Source: a virus
Length of the DNA: 64,000 bases
IMG/VR virus record: IMGVR_UViG_3300042301_004094
Span: 1-64,000 of that record
Direction: 5' to 3' (one strand)
Part shown: positions 56,002-64,000 of the stretch, one piece after another
Numbering within the stretch: position 1 is the first letter of the stretch
Layout: each line of letters opens with the position of its first letter
Translations under genes and position numbers: made by a program
The notes under the pieces: generated by a model
Told to the model about the DNA's origin: nothing
Seen by the model: the letters and a program-made list of their open reading frames with translations, nothing else
The model's database searches: none

Positions 56002-57384
56002 CTATTGGTTTTTACTAAGCTCAAAAAACTTCTGTTGAAGATAATCTCTGTCGTCATTATTAACGCTACTGTATTGATTTACAGGTTTAGAGTCATCTTC
56101 ATCATCATCGTCTAATGGTGTTTCGTATATATCTATTTTTCCGTTTGATGTATCTATTTTGGAACCAAATGTTAATCCGTCAGCACCATATCTATTTTTC
56201 ATGACGTGCCAACGTCCTGTTCCGTTTACTTTATCTTTTCTTCCTCTAGCTAGAGATAAAATAATATCTCCAATCATAATCTTTTCATACGATCCTGCTG
56301 CATTATCACCTTCAATAATACTACTTTTAGCAGCACCTCTATTTGCTTGTGAAGGGGATATAACTGGTATTCCTAGTTCCTTAGCTAATGCTTTAGCTCC
56401 AACATAAACATCATCAATTTCTTCCTTACGTTCTCCATTTCTAGAACGAGATGAACTCTTAACATAATCAAGATAATCAATAATGATTAAATCTGGTTTG
56501 AAACCATGTTGCATTTCTAATTGTTGGAGATGAGCCTGAATTGTATCGAATGATGCTCTTTTAGGTGGGTATTCTTTAATAACAACTTTACCTCTAACTT
56601 TACTAATAGTTTCTTCAACTTTAGCTCTATTTTTATCCAAAGTATCAACAGGAATACCTGTAAATACAGCATCATATCTTTTACCTACGTAACCTTCAGC
56701 TAATTCAAGTGAATAGTGTACTACATTATACCCCATAGCAGCAGCATAAGCTCCCATATCAATAACAGCCCATGATTTACCACCCCCAGGATTACCAAAT
56801 ACTAGTACTAAATCACCTTTACCCATTCCCCCCTGAGTTAGACTATTGAATACAGGCCAAGGGAAAGGTATTGCATTTCTATCATCTATTCTGTATCTTG
56901 ATTCAATATCTTTATCATATTCATGACCAATATTTTTATCTTCACCTGCTTTTAGAGCATTATTCATTAGTGTTTTAATACTATCATAATCACCCATTCC
57001 AAGCAAGTCAACAGAAGTCATGATTGCTTTCTTTACTTGTTGGTTTTTACAAAAATTAGTAAATTCATTTTCTACCCACTCTAAATCATTGGCTTGGGAT
57101 TCTTTATAAGCCTCTCTTAGCCCCTCAGTAATAGCAATTTTTAAAACATCATTATCAACTTTTTTTACTTCAGTAGATAGTACCTCCATTGTTGGTACTG
57201 TATGATACTTAGAAAAATATGATTGTATTTCTTTAATAACCCATTGATTGGCTTGATTTTCGAAATATTCTTTTTCTAAAGAATCAGACACATTTACTAA
57301 GAAATTTTTCTGTGTTAATAGTGCTCCAATTACTTTCGTTTGAAACTGAGGTCCGTATGCTTGTAATTTTTGTAATGTTGTCAT
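56002..57384 (-). CDS. gp41-like: Replicative DNA helicase, DnaB/gp41-like (460 aa)
   Basis: RecA-type motor domain: Walker A VFGNPGGGKSWAVIDMG, H1a VVHYSLELAEGYVGK, Walker B LIIIDYLDYV, then ISPSQANRGA. The N-terminal ~150 residues form the helical interaction domain. It unwinds the fork ahead of the DNA polymerase. Ends with an acidic tail (DDDDEDDS), as in several phage helicases. No primase gene is visible in this window. Confidence 0.9.
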   Translation of the reverse strand: MTTLQKLQAYGPQFQTKVIGALLTQKNFLVNVSDSLEKEYFENQANQWVIKEIQSYFSKYHTVPTMEVLSTEVKKVDNDVLKIAITEGLREAYKESQANDLEWVENEFTNFCKNQQVKKAIMTSVDLLGMGDYDSIKTLMNNALKAGEDKNIGHEYDKDIESRYRIDDRNAIPFPWPVFNSLTQGGMGKGDLVLVFGNPGGGKSWAVIDMGAYAAAMGYNVVHYSLELAEGYVGKRYDAVFTGIPVDTLDKNRAKVEETISKVRGKVVIKEYPPKRASFDTIQAHLQQLEMQHGFKPDLIIIDYLDYVKSSSRSRNGERKEEIDDVYVGAKALAKELGIPVISPSQANRGAAKSSIIEGDNAAGSYEKIMIGDIILSLARGRKDKVNGTGRWHVMKNRYGADGLTFGSKIDTSNGKIDIYETPLDDDDEDDSKPVNQYSSVNNDDRDYLQQKFFELSKNQ

Positions 57385-57396
57385 AACTTTTTAAAT

Positions 57397-58425
57397 TTAA
57401 TTAAGAGAATTTATATAACCAAAAACTTCTGTAAGCCAATTATCTACATTCGGTATTGATTCTCCCAATTTATCATTTACATATATTTGGTGAAATAGAT
57501 ACTTATTTAATTCATATGAATCGTTAAAAGCATCTTTTACCAATTGTTTATTTTCAGGTGATAAGAAACTTCCATCTAAAGACATTAATTTTCTATTAAT
57601 TTCTAGTTGATGTCTTCTTTCTACTACTGACAGATACAATTTATTTTCATCTATTTTATTAGCAGATGACTCGATAATATCACTTAATTCTAATTTATTC
57701 TCACTGATTAATTCAGGAAATAATTTAAGTAACTTAACAGGTCCTAAGCCAGTAACCCCAGGAATGTTATCAGATTGGTCACCCATCAATATCTTGTAGT
57801 TAAGAAAATTATAACTACTAACACCGAATTCTTCTAATACATCTTTTGGTTTGTATACTTTCTTTTTAACTGGAGAATATACTTGTACTTTGTCTGAGAT
57901 TAATTGTAAGAAATCTTTGTCCGCAGACATGATTGTTACACTTGTTGTCTCATTATACGCCTGGAATTTATTTGATAAATAGCCAATAATATCATCTGCT
58001 TCCAAACCATCAATACTAATAACAGTAACTGGAAGGCATTTAAGATACTGAATCAATCTTGCCATCTGATTGTTTATACTCTCTGTTTCTTCTTCTTTTG
58101 AAGAGAAAATAGAATAATTTGTCATGCGATTAACATGACGATTTGCTTTATACTCAGGGTATAAGTTTCTTCTAGCATTCGAACCACCAACACCATCAAA
58201 TACAATTATCACTTTGGTTGGATTAAGCATTTTGATTGCATAACCAATTGATTTTAAAAATCCAGTTAGACCACCAATATGATGACCATTTGGATTAATG
58301 TGATTAATCATAGTAAACGACCTCAAGAATGTATTGAGGCCGTCTATGATTAAAATTGAGTCTAATTGTGTCCTAGTGTCTGGTTGAATACTTGAGATTA
58401 GATCAAAGTATTTATTCTTGGACAT
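57397..58425 (-). CDS. 5'-3' exonuclease / RNase H, FEN-type (342 aa)
   Basis: PIN-like nuclease: VIIVFDGVGGSNARRNLYPE, ISIDGLEADDIIGYL, TIMSADKDFLQLI, and the H3TH element KILMGDQSDNIPGVTGLGPV. T4 RNase H removes RNA primers and trims flaps; this is most likely the counterpart. Overlaps the UvsX gene by 14 nt, which fits a replication operon. Confidence 0.85.
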   Translation of the reverse strand: MSKNKYFDLISSIQPDTRTQLDSILIIDGLNTFLRSFTMINHINPNGHHIGGLTGFLKSIGYAIKMLNPTKVIIVFDGVGGSNARRNLYPEYKANRHVNRMTNYSIFSSKEEETESINNQMARLIQYLKCLPVTVISIDGLEADDIIGYLSNKFQAYNETTSVTIMSADKDFLQLISDKVQVYSPVKKKVYKPKDVLEEFGVSSYNFLNYKILMGDQSDNIPGVTGLGPVKLLKLFPELISENKLELSDIIESSANKIDENKLYLSVVERRHQLEINRKLMSLDGSFLSPENKQLVKDAFNDSYELNKYLFHQIYVNDKLGESIPNVDNWLTEVFGYINSLN

Positions 58426-59503
58426 CTACTAAGTTTATTTCTTTAAAATTTTCTTCCATTTCATCCTCTTCAACAATATCAAAATCAGCTGATCCTAGAA
58501 TTTGGAGCCATTCATTTGAATGTTCTTTTTTATAATTATCAATTGCTTTTTTATCATCAGGGATGAAACCATGAACTGTCATTGTAACAGTACCTTTTGT
58601 TTGTACTCCAGTAACGTGATTTTTATCAGCAGATATCTTAGTACGTTTAGCAAATTCAACGTCTTTACCATCTTTAGTTGCTTTAATTTTGCTAGTACCA
58701 CTGTTTGATACATTACCAAAAGTAATTACAAAAGATGAATCGAAGAACATTGTATCACCACCTTTATTTTTTAACTTAGGTTGTTCCATAGGTGAATTTG
58801 GTTTTGCAACCCACACCTTATTAACTGCTACAAATGTATTTGTATACGGTTGATTTTCTTTACGAGATAAGATAATCTTTTGGTTGATAAAGTTACCAAA
58901 TGTTTGAGACATTGCTCCAGCATTCCACTCATTGTTATTTTTATTTGATTCAACAGATAATCTACAAGGAATTGATCCTACTGAGTCCCACAGGAATAGT
59001 AGATCAAATGGTAATTTCCCTGCTGCTTGTTCACTTAACAAATCAGCTACGAAAGCACCCACATCTTCAATTGTGTTTAATGAACCTCTATCTACATAAA
59101 GGAAAAAACCTTTATAATCAATAACTTCACCTGTTTCAGGATCAGCTACAGATGTTAGTTCAAAACCCATTTGTACAGCATGTTCCCAATTCCATTTCAT
59201 CTCAGTGATGATAAAAACTGGAAGTACACCCATTTTTTGTGCAGACACTGCTGCTTCAAGCATTGCTGTTGTTTTACCTGTATCTGAATGGCCTCGTAAC
59301 AGGGTTATATGGCCCATAGGAATACCAGGAATCGACAATACGTCTTGGAATGCTTTTGAAAGCGGGATCCACCTTTGTGGTTTAAATTTAACAGATTGAT
59401 CTAAGAATTTAGATTTCTTAAACGCATCAATGTTAAATGATTTCTTTAACGATTCGGATACAACCGTCGTTAAACTGTCTTTACTTTTAGCCATTTTAGC
59501 CAT
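58412..59503 (-). CDS. uvsX-like: Recombinase, UvsX/RecA-like (363 aa)
   Basis: Walker A LLRGHSDTGKTTAML, Walker B LLFLWDSVGSI, and a loop region MSQTFGNFINQKIILSRKEN. It forms filaments on ssDNA and catalyses strand exchange for repair and recombination-dependent replication. Ends with an acidic stretch (EEDEMEENFKEINLVDVQE) that may dampen DNA binding as in RecA. Seven nt after the ssDNA-binding gene. Confidence 0.85.
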   Translation of the reverse strand: MAKMAKSKDSLTTVVSESLKKSFNIDAFKKSKFLDQSVKFKPQRWIPLSKAFQDVLSIPGIPMGHITLLRGHSDTGKTTAMLEAAVSAQKMGVLPVFIITEMKWNWEHAVQMGFELTSVADPETGEVIDYKGFFLYVDRGSLNTIEDVGAFVADLLSEQAAGKLPFDLLFLWDSVGSIPCRLSVESNKNNNEWNAGAMSQTFGNFINQKIILSRKENQPYTNTFVAVNKVWVAKPNSPMEQPKLKNKGGDTMFFDSSFVITFGNVSNSGTSKIKATKDGKDVEFAKRTKISADKNHVTGVQTKGTVTMTVHGFIPDDKKAIDNYKKEHSNEWLQILGSADFDIVEEDEMEENFKEINLVDVQE

Positions 59504-59509
59504 TATTTA

Positions 59510-60328
59510 TTAATCATTAAATAGTGAATCAAACTTATCAGTTGCTGTTGCTCTTGGTTTTACATCCAAAGAGTAAGGTTGGATTGGAGAATTGAGTTCT
59601 TTCAAGAAATCATCTTCCTCATCCACAATTGATGTTGGAGTTGCTTCCGGAGTTGATTCATCTTCAGGAGATAGCCACTTCTGCAATATATCTTTTAATG
59701 CATCATAAGTGTACTTTCGATTAATAGATAAGATGTCGGGTTGTTCTTCTAATGATTTAGTTACAAGTGCAGCATCATCAGAGATTGGTGTGGATTTTGG
59801 TTTTGGTCTTAGAGTACATTTAATACCTTTTCTACCAGCAATTACATCTTCAATTGCTTCAACTGTAAAATCACGACCGTCTGTAATGTCTGTAAAATCA
59901 CCGTAATCTTCATCACTAGCGATACCCATTAATTGGTCATTAACTAATTTACCAACTTCCCATAGACGTACACCTTGACTCTCTTCACCGCGAACGATTA
60001 CTGGAGCAAAATAGCGTGTTTTAGGAGAAATTTTGTTGGCTAGAGTCCAATCATCTTTATCAGATGATTTACGTAGTTTCTTAGCAAAATCTGTGATTGG
60101 GTCTTCTTCACCCCAGTTACTTAGTGCTAAGATTGGTCCTTTTGAAAAACCATAGTGCATTTGAACTTCGCGCAATGGCCACTCTTTTCTAAAAGTGTTT
60201 GGGACGATTCTGATCTGGTGTTTACCTGCTTTTGGTTTCCAGAAAATTTTAGTGTAGTCGATTTTTTCACGACCTGCGCCTTTGTTGGCGTTCGCTTCAA
60301 GCTTCTGCTTGACAAAACTTAAATCCAT
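59510..60328 (-). CDS. gp32-like: ssDNA-binding protein, gp32-like (272 aa)
   Basis: N-terminal basic start (SFVKQKLEANANKGAGREKI), core with KHQIRIVPNTFRKEWPLREV and LREVQMHYGF, and an acidic C-terminus (ATDKFDSLFND) that in T4 gp32 contacts partners. The zinc-binding Cys/His set of T4 gp32 is absent. Leader has a hairpin and an A-rich tract, consistent with autoregulation. Position beside UvsX and helicase matches T4-like order. Confidence 0.8.
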   Translation of the reverse strand: MDLSFVKQKLEANANKGAGREKIDYTKIFWKPKAGKHQIRIVPNTFRKEWPLREVQMHYGFSKGPILALSNWGEEDPITDFAKKLRKSSDKDDWTLANKISPKTRYFAPVIVRGEESQGVRLWEVGKLVNDQLMGIASDEDYGDFTDITDGRDFTVEAIEDVIAGRKGIKCTLRPKPKSTPISDDAALVTKSLEEQPDILSINRKYTYDALKDILQKWLSPEDESTPEATPTSIVDEEDDFLKELNSPIQPYSLDVKPRATATDKFDSLFND

Positions 60329-60352
60329 ATTGTTTTTGTTTTAATTGTAAGT

Positions 60353-60365
60353 CGTTCTATGAACG
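60353..60365 (-). promoter_or_regulatory. Hairpin in the gp32-like leader
   Basis: Minus strand CGTTC-ATA-GAACG followed by a 20-nt A/C-rich tract before the ATG at 60328. T4 gp32 represses itself through a folded leader plus an unstructured A/T-rich operator, so this is a candidate operator (inference). Confidence 0.4.
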
Positions 60366-60374
60366 GAATATATT

Positions 60375-60400
60375 GTGAATCTATGATTCTAAATTTGGCC
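60375..60400 (-). promoter_or_regulatory. Bipartite phage promoter (class I)
   Basis: Minus strand GGCCAAA, ten bases (nine if the box is shifted by one), TAGATTCAC, 47 nt upstream of the ssDNA-binding gene. TTTGG(AGGG)CCAAA forms a small dyad. Confidence 0.55.
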
Positions 60401-60407
60401 CTCCAAA

Positions 60408-60824
60408 CTATTTGTTGAAGTCTATTATCCTATGGATTGCTGTATCTAATCGACGTAGGCCAGGGCCATCTGTTAATAAAATACAATTTTTATAGTCATT
60501 CCAATTTACGATAAAGTTCTTGTCCATCACACCATTATTTAAAGTTCTTATTAAAGTATTAAGAGCATTAATGGTGTATAATGTATTTGATTCTTTTTTA
60601 CGATGTAACAAGATAGTATTGGCCATCGGTGCATCTTGTACGTTGCCCGAGTCAATATTATAAGTACACATCAATTCTTCGCTTTGTGGAGATTCAAGAA
60701 TGAATATCTTGTTAAAGAGAATAGCGTAACGACGATTGATTGTGTTAACTGTATTTTCCAAATCCAATGGAGTTGTAAATGTACAGAATAATTTGTTCAA
60801 GTCTAATTCGTTTAATTGTTCCAT
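60408..60824 (-). CDS. Conserved-looking hypothetical protein (138 aa)
   Basis: Starts MEQLNELDLNKLFCTFTTPL, mid-part ANTILLHRKKESNTLYTINA then LNTLIRTLNNGVMDKNFIVN, which looks like a helical DNA-replication accessory protein. Position between the family A polymerase and the SSB gene suggests a T4-like replication role; the RegA translational repressor sits near here in T4, but the sequence does not match it. Function unknown. Confidence 0.6.
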   Translation of the reverse strand: MEQLNELDLNKLFCTFTTPLDLENTVNTINRRYAILFNKIFILESPQSEELMCTYNIDSGNVQDAPMANTILLHRKKESNTLYTINALNTLIRTLNNGVMDKNFIVNWNDYKNCILLTDGPGLRRLDTAIHRIIDFNK

Positions 60825-60825
60825 A

Positions 60826-60834
60826 ATAAATATT
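60826..60834 (-). promoter_or_regulatory. AATATTTAT element (class II, weak)
   Basis: Minus strand AATATTTAT one nt before the ATG at 60824, over the polymerase stop codon. Weak on its own. Confidence 0.25.
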
Positions 60835-62123
60835 TATATTTTCTCCAAACCGTGGTACGATTGGCCTTGTTTAATGGTTACTGGATATTTTAATGTATTT
60901 ATTATATCCGAAATTAATTCTTTATCTTCTTCACTATAATCAAATAAGAAAGCATCATAAGTATACAATACTAATTTTGTTTTTCTACCTTCTAATTCAT
61001 TTAATACTAATCTTAATAACCCAACATTGGTTGATGTTTCTTTACTTTGAATTATATAATTAAATAACTTTGATCGAGTCATATCAGCGTCAAACATAAA
61101 TATTTTATTATCTGTCACTAAATGCTTTCCATATTGGTACGTATCCCACATACCATCTATAAACATATCTACTTCTTTAAAGAAGGGTTTATTTTTATAT
61201 TCAGCCCAAACACCACCATACAATTGTTTGAATGTTAATTCTTTGGCTTCTTGTTGTGTTACGCCTAATATTTCACCCAGATATTCATATGTGTTTCTAT
61301 TTTTAGGAAATTCAAAACCTACTAATTCGCCAATTAATCGTGGATGATAACCCTGAAAATCAATTTCAATAAATTTATCATTTTCTGATTTAAAACAGGC
61401 GCGTTCACCATCATCTTTATTTAATGCTGCGAAATTAATGCTATTAAATGTATTAGATGGACGTGAAGTTGTGGTGTATAGATTATATTGAGTGTATATT
61501 CTACTGCGGTTTAAATTAAATTGTGGGGTTGTTAATTTCCCATTGTAATAATCGATGAAGCAGTTTTTATCGACCATTATGCCGTTTTTCTCAATATGAT
61601 AAAATACATCTGATGTATAGAAATTTTGGAATTGAAACGGTGTATCACCTAATGTGTGTTGTTTAATGACAGGTAATGCCATATCAAATATAGCCTCACA
61701 CATTTCATAATGTTTACTAATTGGTATTAGACAATTAACATTAGGTAATGAATAATGTTTGCTGTAATAATAATTAATGCAAGTATTGTCTAGTGATTTG
61801 ATATCAACATGTTCAATAAAATTTACATCATATAATTTATCAGACAGTGGATATAAGTAATGTAATGCTTTTTTCTTATCTAATGTCCATAATTTATCAG
61901 TGTTATTTAATAACCAATCAGTTAGTTCTGATTTGTTTATTCCAAATGATTCATTATGGTTTAGGCAAAATATGTACCCCTTTTTATCCTTAAGTGGCCT
62001 AAGATATATTAAACTTAACTCAGTAAGAGATGGATGGAAATTGTCATTGAATGGGATGAACCGAATGAAACAATCTCCAAATGCGCGAGGCAATTGCGAT
62101 GATTTTTCAACAATATAAAACAT
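60834..62123 (-). CDS. Family A (Pol I-like) DNA polymerase domain protein (429 aa)
   Basis: Pol I motifs are visible in order: TSRPSNTFNSINFAAL (the T-x-GR-S..NLQNIP region, residues 219-234), motif A FIEIDFQGYHPRL (Asp255), motif B QEAKELTFKQLYGGV (Lys294, Tyr302), QSKETSTNVG, and motif C LYTYDAFLFD (Asp390; the usual HDE is YDA). No 3'-5' exonuclease motifs are seen. Much smaller than Pol I (429 aa), and additional to the family B replicative polymerase. Likely a translesion, gap-filling or initiation enzyme (inference). Confidence 0.75.
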   Translation of the reverse strand: MFYIVEKSSQLPRAFGDCFIRFIPFNDNFHPSLTELSLIYLRPLKDKKGYIFCLNHNESFGINKSELTDWLLNNTDKLWTLDKKKALHYLYPLSDKLYDVNFIEHVDIKSLDNTCINYYYSKHYSLPNVNCLIPISKHYEMCEAIFDMALPVIKQHTLGDTPFQFQNFYTSDVFYHIEKNGIMVDKNCFIDYYNGKLTTPQFNLNRSRIYTQYNLYTTTSRPSNTFNSINFAALNKDDGERACFKSENDKFIEIDFQGYHPRLIGELVGFEFPKNRNTYEYLGEILGVTQQEAKELTFKQLYGGVWAEYKNKPFFKEVDMFIDGMWDTYQYGKHLVTDNKIFMFDADMTRSKLFNYIIQSKETSTNVGLLRLVLNELEGRKTKLVLYTYDAFLFDYSEEDKELISDIINTLKYPVTIKQGQSYHGLEKI

Positions 62124-62141
62124 AACCTTTTTTTTGTAGAC

Positions 62142-62166
62142 TTAAATGTAATATAAAAACTTTGAC
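62142..62166 (-). promoter_or_regulatory. Bipartite phage promoter (class I)
   Basis: Minus strand GTCAAAG, nine bases, TACATTTAA, 19 nt before the polymerase gene at 62123. AACTTT...AAAGTT flanks the box. Confidence 0.65.
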
Positions 62167-62661
62167 TTAAAAAGTTTCTTCTTGAAGATAAAGTTTTATT
62201 CCAGGCATTTTTTTATCGGCCTGTTCTACTTCATCTATGTTAAAAGTTCCCCCTTTTCTAAAACCTCCTGTTACATCACAATTTAATACTACTGTTTGGT
62301 ATAAAGGATTATTTTTAACAGAATTATAAGTATCAATATTTATTTCTTTTATATAAACAGGAATAGTATGGATGTATTTAATAAAATATCTTAACACAAA
62401 CTTTTCATCAGTTGATATATTCCCTTCTTCATCTTCTTCAGGAATGACATCATTTAAATTAAAATAATATCCATTTACTTTATTATTTTTAACTAAACTA
62501 GATGCTAATATTAACTGTTTTGATCTTCCTGTATATACTTTTCCAGGATATGCTTTACCCTTCACCTCACAGTAATATCCTGTATAGGGGTTATAATTAG
62601 AATCTAAATATTTTTCCCCTGATGTATAATTTACTTTTGCTACATTTTTAGGTACTCTCAT
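62167..62661 (-). CDS. Putative structural protein (164 aa)
   Basis: Beta-rich: VAKVNYTSGEKYLDSNYNPY, YYCEVKGKAYPGKVYTGRSK, IPVYIKEINIDTYNSVKNNP. No signal peptide. It overlaps the stop of the baseplate hub gene by 1 nt, so it probably is a virion component. No family recognised. Confidence 0.55.
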   Translation of the reverse strand: MRVPKNVAKVNYTSGEKYLDSNYNPYTGYYCEVKGKAYPGKVYTGRSKQLILASSLVKNNKVNGYYFNLNDVIPEEDEEGNISTDEKFVLRYFIKYIHTIPVYIKEINIDTYNSVKNNPLYQTVVLNCDVTGGFRKGGTFNIDEVEQADKKMPGIKLYLQEETF

Positions 62662-64000
62662 TATAAATTTTTAAGTATATACTGTTTAATTGTTTGTCCT
62701 TCAGATGGGGCTTTTGTAGCACGTCCTTTTGAATCTTTTGGAGCAATTTCACCATGTCCAAAGATTTGACTCTTTTTAAATCCTAAAAAGTGTATAAGGC
62801 GTGCTGCTGCTATCACCTGAACTGGTAATACATCTGCATCATTTAGTGCTACTACCTCTACTCCTATTGATTTACCATTATAATTTCCAGCATGCCATCC
62901 TTTAGCTCCATCTGGCATAAATCTATAAATTCCTCCATCCCTTCCAATTACATATTGTGCTGGTAGGCCCCTATCATAAAAAGTTCTGTATGTGTGTATT
63001 GATCCTTCACGTCCGTCTCTTCCAGTGCTACCCGCAGTGTGGTGAACTACAAATGCTGTTGGGGGTGAGGAAATAGTACCTAAATTAAATCTATTTAATT
63101 TTGTATCATCAATAATTCCCGCTTCTGTTAATAGCGGTATTTTTTGTTTTGATAAATCTATATCTGATGTTCCTTTAATAAATTTGTAATTTGGATAGTA
63201 TTTAGAGAAATTTTGAGTTGATACTGCTTCTCCTACTTTAACTAAAGTCCCTCCTTCTGCATTTTTTACATTTTCTTTCCATGTTCCAGTACCATCTGTG
63301 TAGTTAGAACTTCTTAATCCTCCACCACCATTTCTAACTTTAGCAGTAGCACTAGTAACTCTACTTCCTTGTAAAGTAACATCAAATAAATCTACTTCTT
63401 CACCATCTGGGTCTTCTAGAATAATTGTTTGTCCCTCTAATTTAGTTGTCCAACCACTGTCATTAATTGTATGTCCTATACCTGTTAAAATATATCCTAA
63501 TCTTCTACCAACTTCACCATCAGTTTTATATCCTTTAGGAAGTAAATCTGGGTGGATATTAAACATATGTCCTATAATTAGATTTGATATACCATCTATT
63601 TCTAATGATAGTTTTGTTGGGATAATTGCTTTAAATTTAATTGGATTTGCAGACAATGCTCTAAAAATTGCTATAACATCTCTAAGAGCACCTTCATATT
63701 TAGATGCTTCAGTTACTTCAAAATCTGCTTCAAAATCACCAATCCAGCTTTTACCCATCCAACTAATAAATTCATATATAGGTAATAAATTAGTTAATAA
63801 ATTTTCTAATTGAATAGCAGTGCTATCATCAGCACTCGTTGTATTCATAGCATTTATTTTTTTCTTTAAACGGTCTTTTACACCTTGGTTAAAACCAACC
63901 ATAGTATCATTTTCTAAGCCTAATTGACCACCCCCTGTTTGGGCTCCTATTGCTACGATAGAAGATTGTTCAGAAAATATTTGTGATTCTAATGAATAAT
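62661..64000 (-). CDS. Baseplate hub-like protein with C-terminal amidase (partial; 5' end beyond the window)
   Basis: The frame stays open from 63902 to 64000 (SLESQIFSEQSSIVAIGAQT upstream of the internal Met), so this is the C-terminal part of a larger gene. The middle (FKAIIPTKLSLEIDGISNLI, IGHMFNIHPDLLPKGYKTDG) resembles baseplate hub proteins of myoviruses. The end is an Amidase_2/PGRP domain: FVVHHTAGSTG (zinc His), AQYVIGRDGGIYRF, WHAGNYNGKSIGVEV, HGEIAPKDS. It would cleave peptidoglycan during injection, as T4 gp5 lysozyme does. Confidence 0.8.
   Translation of the reverse strand, partial: YSLESQIFSEQSSIVAIGAQTGGGQLGLENDTMVGFNQGVKDRLKKKINAMNTTSADDSTAIQLENLLTNLLPIYEFISWMGKSWIGDFEADFEVTEASKYEGALRDVIAIFRALSANPIKFKAIIPTKLSLEIDGISNLIIGHMFNIHPDLLPKGYKTDGEVGRRLGYILTGIGHTINDSGWTTKLEGQTIILEDPDGEEVDLFDVTLQGSRVTSATAKVRNGGGGLRSSNYTDGTGTWKENVKNAEGGTLVKVGEAVSTQNFSKYYPNYKFIKGTSDIDLSKQKIPLLTEAGIIDDTKLNRFNLGTISSPPTAFVVHHTAGSTGRDGREGSIHTYRTFYDRGLPAQYVIGRDGGIYRFMPDGAKGWHAGNYNGKSIGVEVVALNDADVLPVQVIAAARLIHFLGFKKSQIFGHGEIAPKDSKGRATKAPSEGQTIKQYILKNL

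Overview
The window is a segment of a large tailed-phage genome, most likely a distant T4-like myovirus of a Bacteroidota (flavobacterium-like) host. Every convincing gene, all tRNAs and a tmRNA lie on the minus strand, so transcription runs from 64000 towards 1. The DNA is AT-rich. Start codons lack Shine-Dalgarno sequences and instead follow A/T-rich leaders such as AAATTAAAGGTT-ATG, as is usual in Bacteroidota. The T4-like core is visible directly: family B DNA polymerase, sliding clamp, both clamp-loader subunits, DnaB/gp41-type helicase, UvsX/RecA, gp32-like SSB, RNase H/FEN exonuclease, NrdA/NrdB and a baseplate hub.

Layout in coordinate order. 1-15.9 kb: many small genes of unknown function, mostly behind copies of one bipartite promoter. 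Recognisable ones are an AT-hook protein, a caspase-like protein, DNA ligase, a DUF932 protein, an AdoMet-decarboxylase-like enzyme, a secreted non-specific nuclease, a metallophosphoesterase and a nucleotidyltransferase. A pseudoknotted RNA sits at 12.2 kb. 16-24.9 kb: a block of exported and membrane proteins (lipoproteins, a CsgG-like protein, a beta-barrel-like protein, a C-type-lectin protein and two cohesin/dockerin-like proteins). 24.9-26.7 kb: tmRNA, five ordinary tRNAs and one tRNA-like RNA with an 80-nt variable arm. 26.7-35.8 kb: small proteins, a ClpP-like protease, then an operon of four glycosyltransferases and two methyltransferases. 35.8-46 kb: RecB/Cas4-like nuclease, clamp loader, GroEL/GroES/Hsp20, clamp, DNA polymerase and a dCTP deaminase/dUTPase-like enzyme. 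46-52.4 kb: FolE, QueE, QueC, a TGT/DpdA-like transglycosylase and QueD, which together predict 7-deazaguanine (preQ0-type) modification of phage DNA. 52.4-62.1 kb: ribonucleotide reductase, thioredoxin, helicase, exonuclease, RecA, SSB and a second, small family A DNA polymerase. 62.1-64 kb: the start of the structural region, with a baseplate hub/amidase gene running off the window edge.

How it fits together: nucleotide supply (NrdAB, thioredoxin, Dcd/Dut-like), replication and recombination, and a DNA-modification pathway are grouped. Chaperones and a ClpP-like protease probably support virion assembly. The tRNAs, all reading A/T-rich codons, and the tmRNA support translation. The most unusual items are a conserved two-part promoter (seven-base box, exactly nine bases, TAYATTTAC) found at about 19 sites, a phage-borne export/adhesion block with a CsgG-like protein, a compact pseudoknotted RNA, the long-armed tRNA-like RNA, and a second polymerase alongside the T4-type enzyme.
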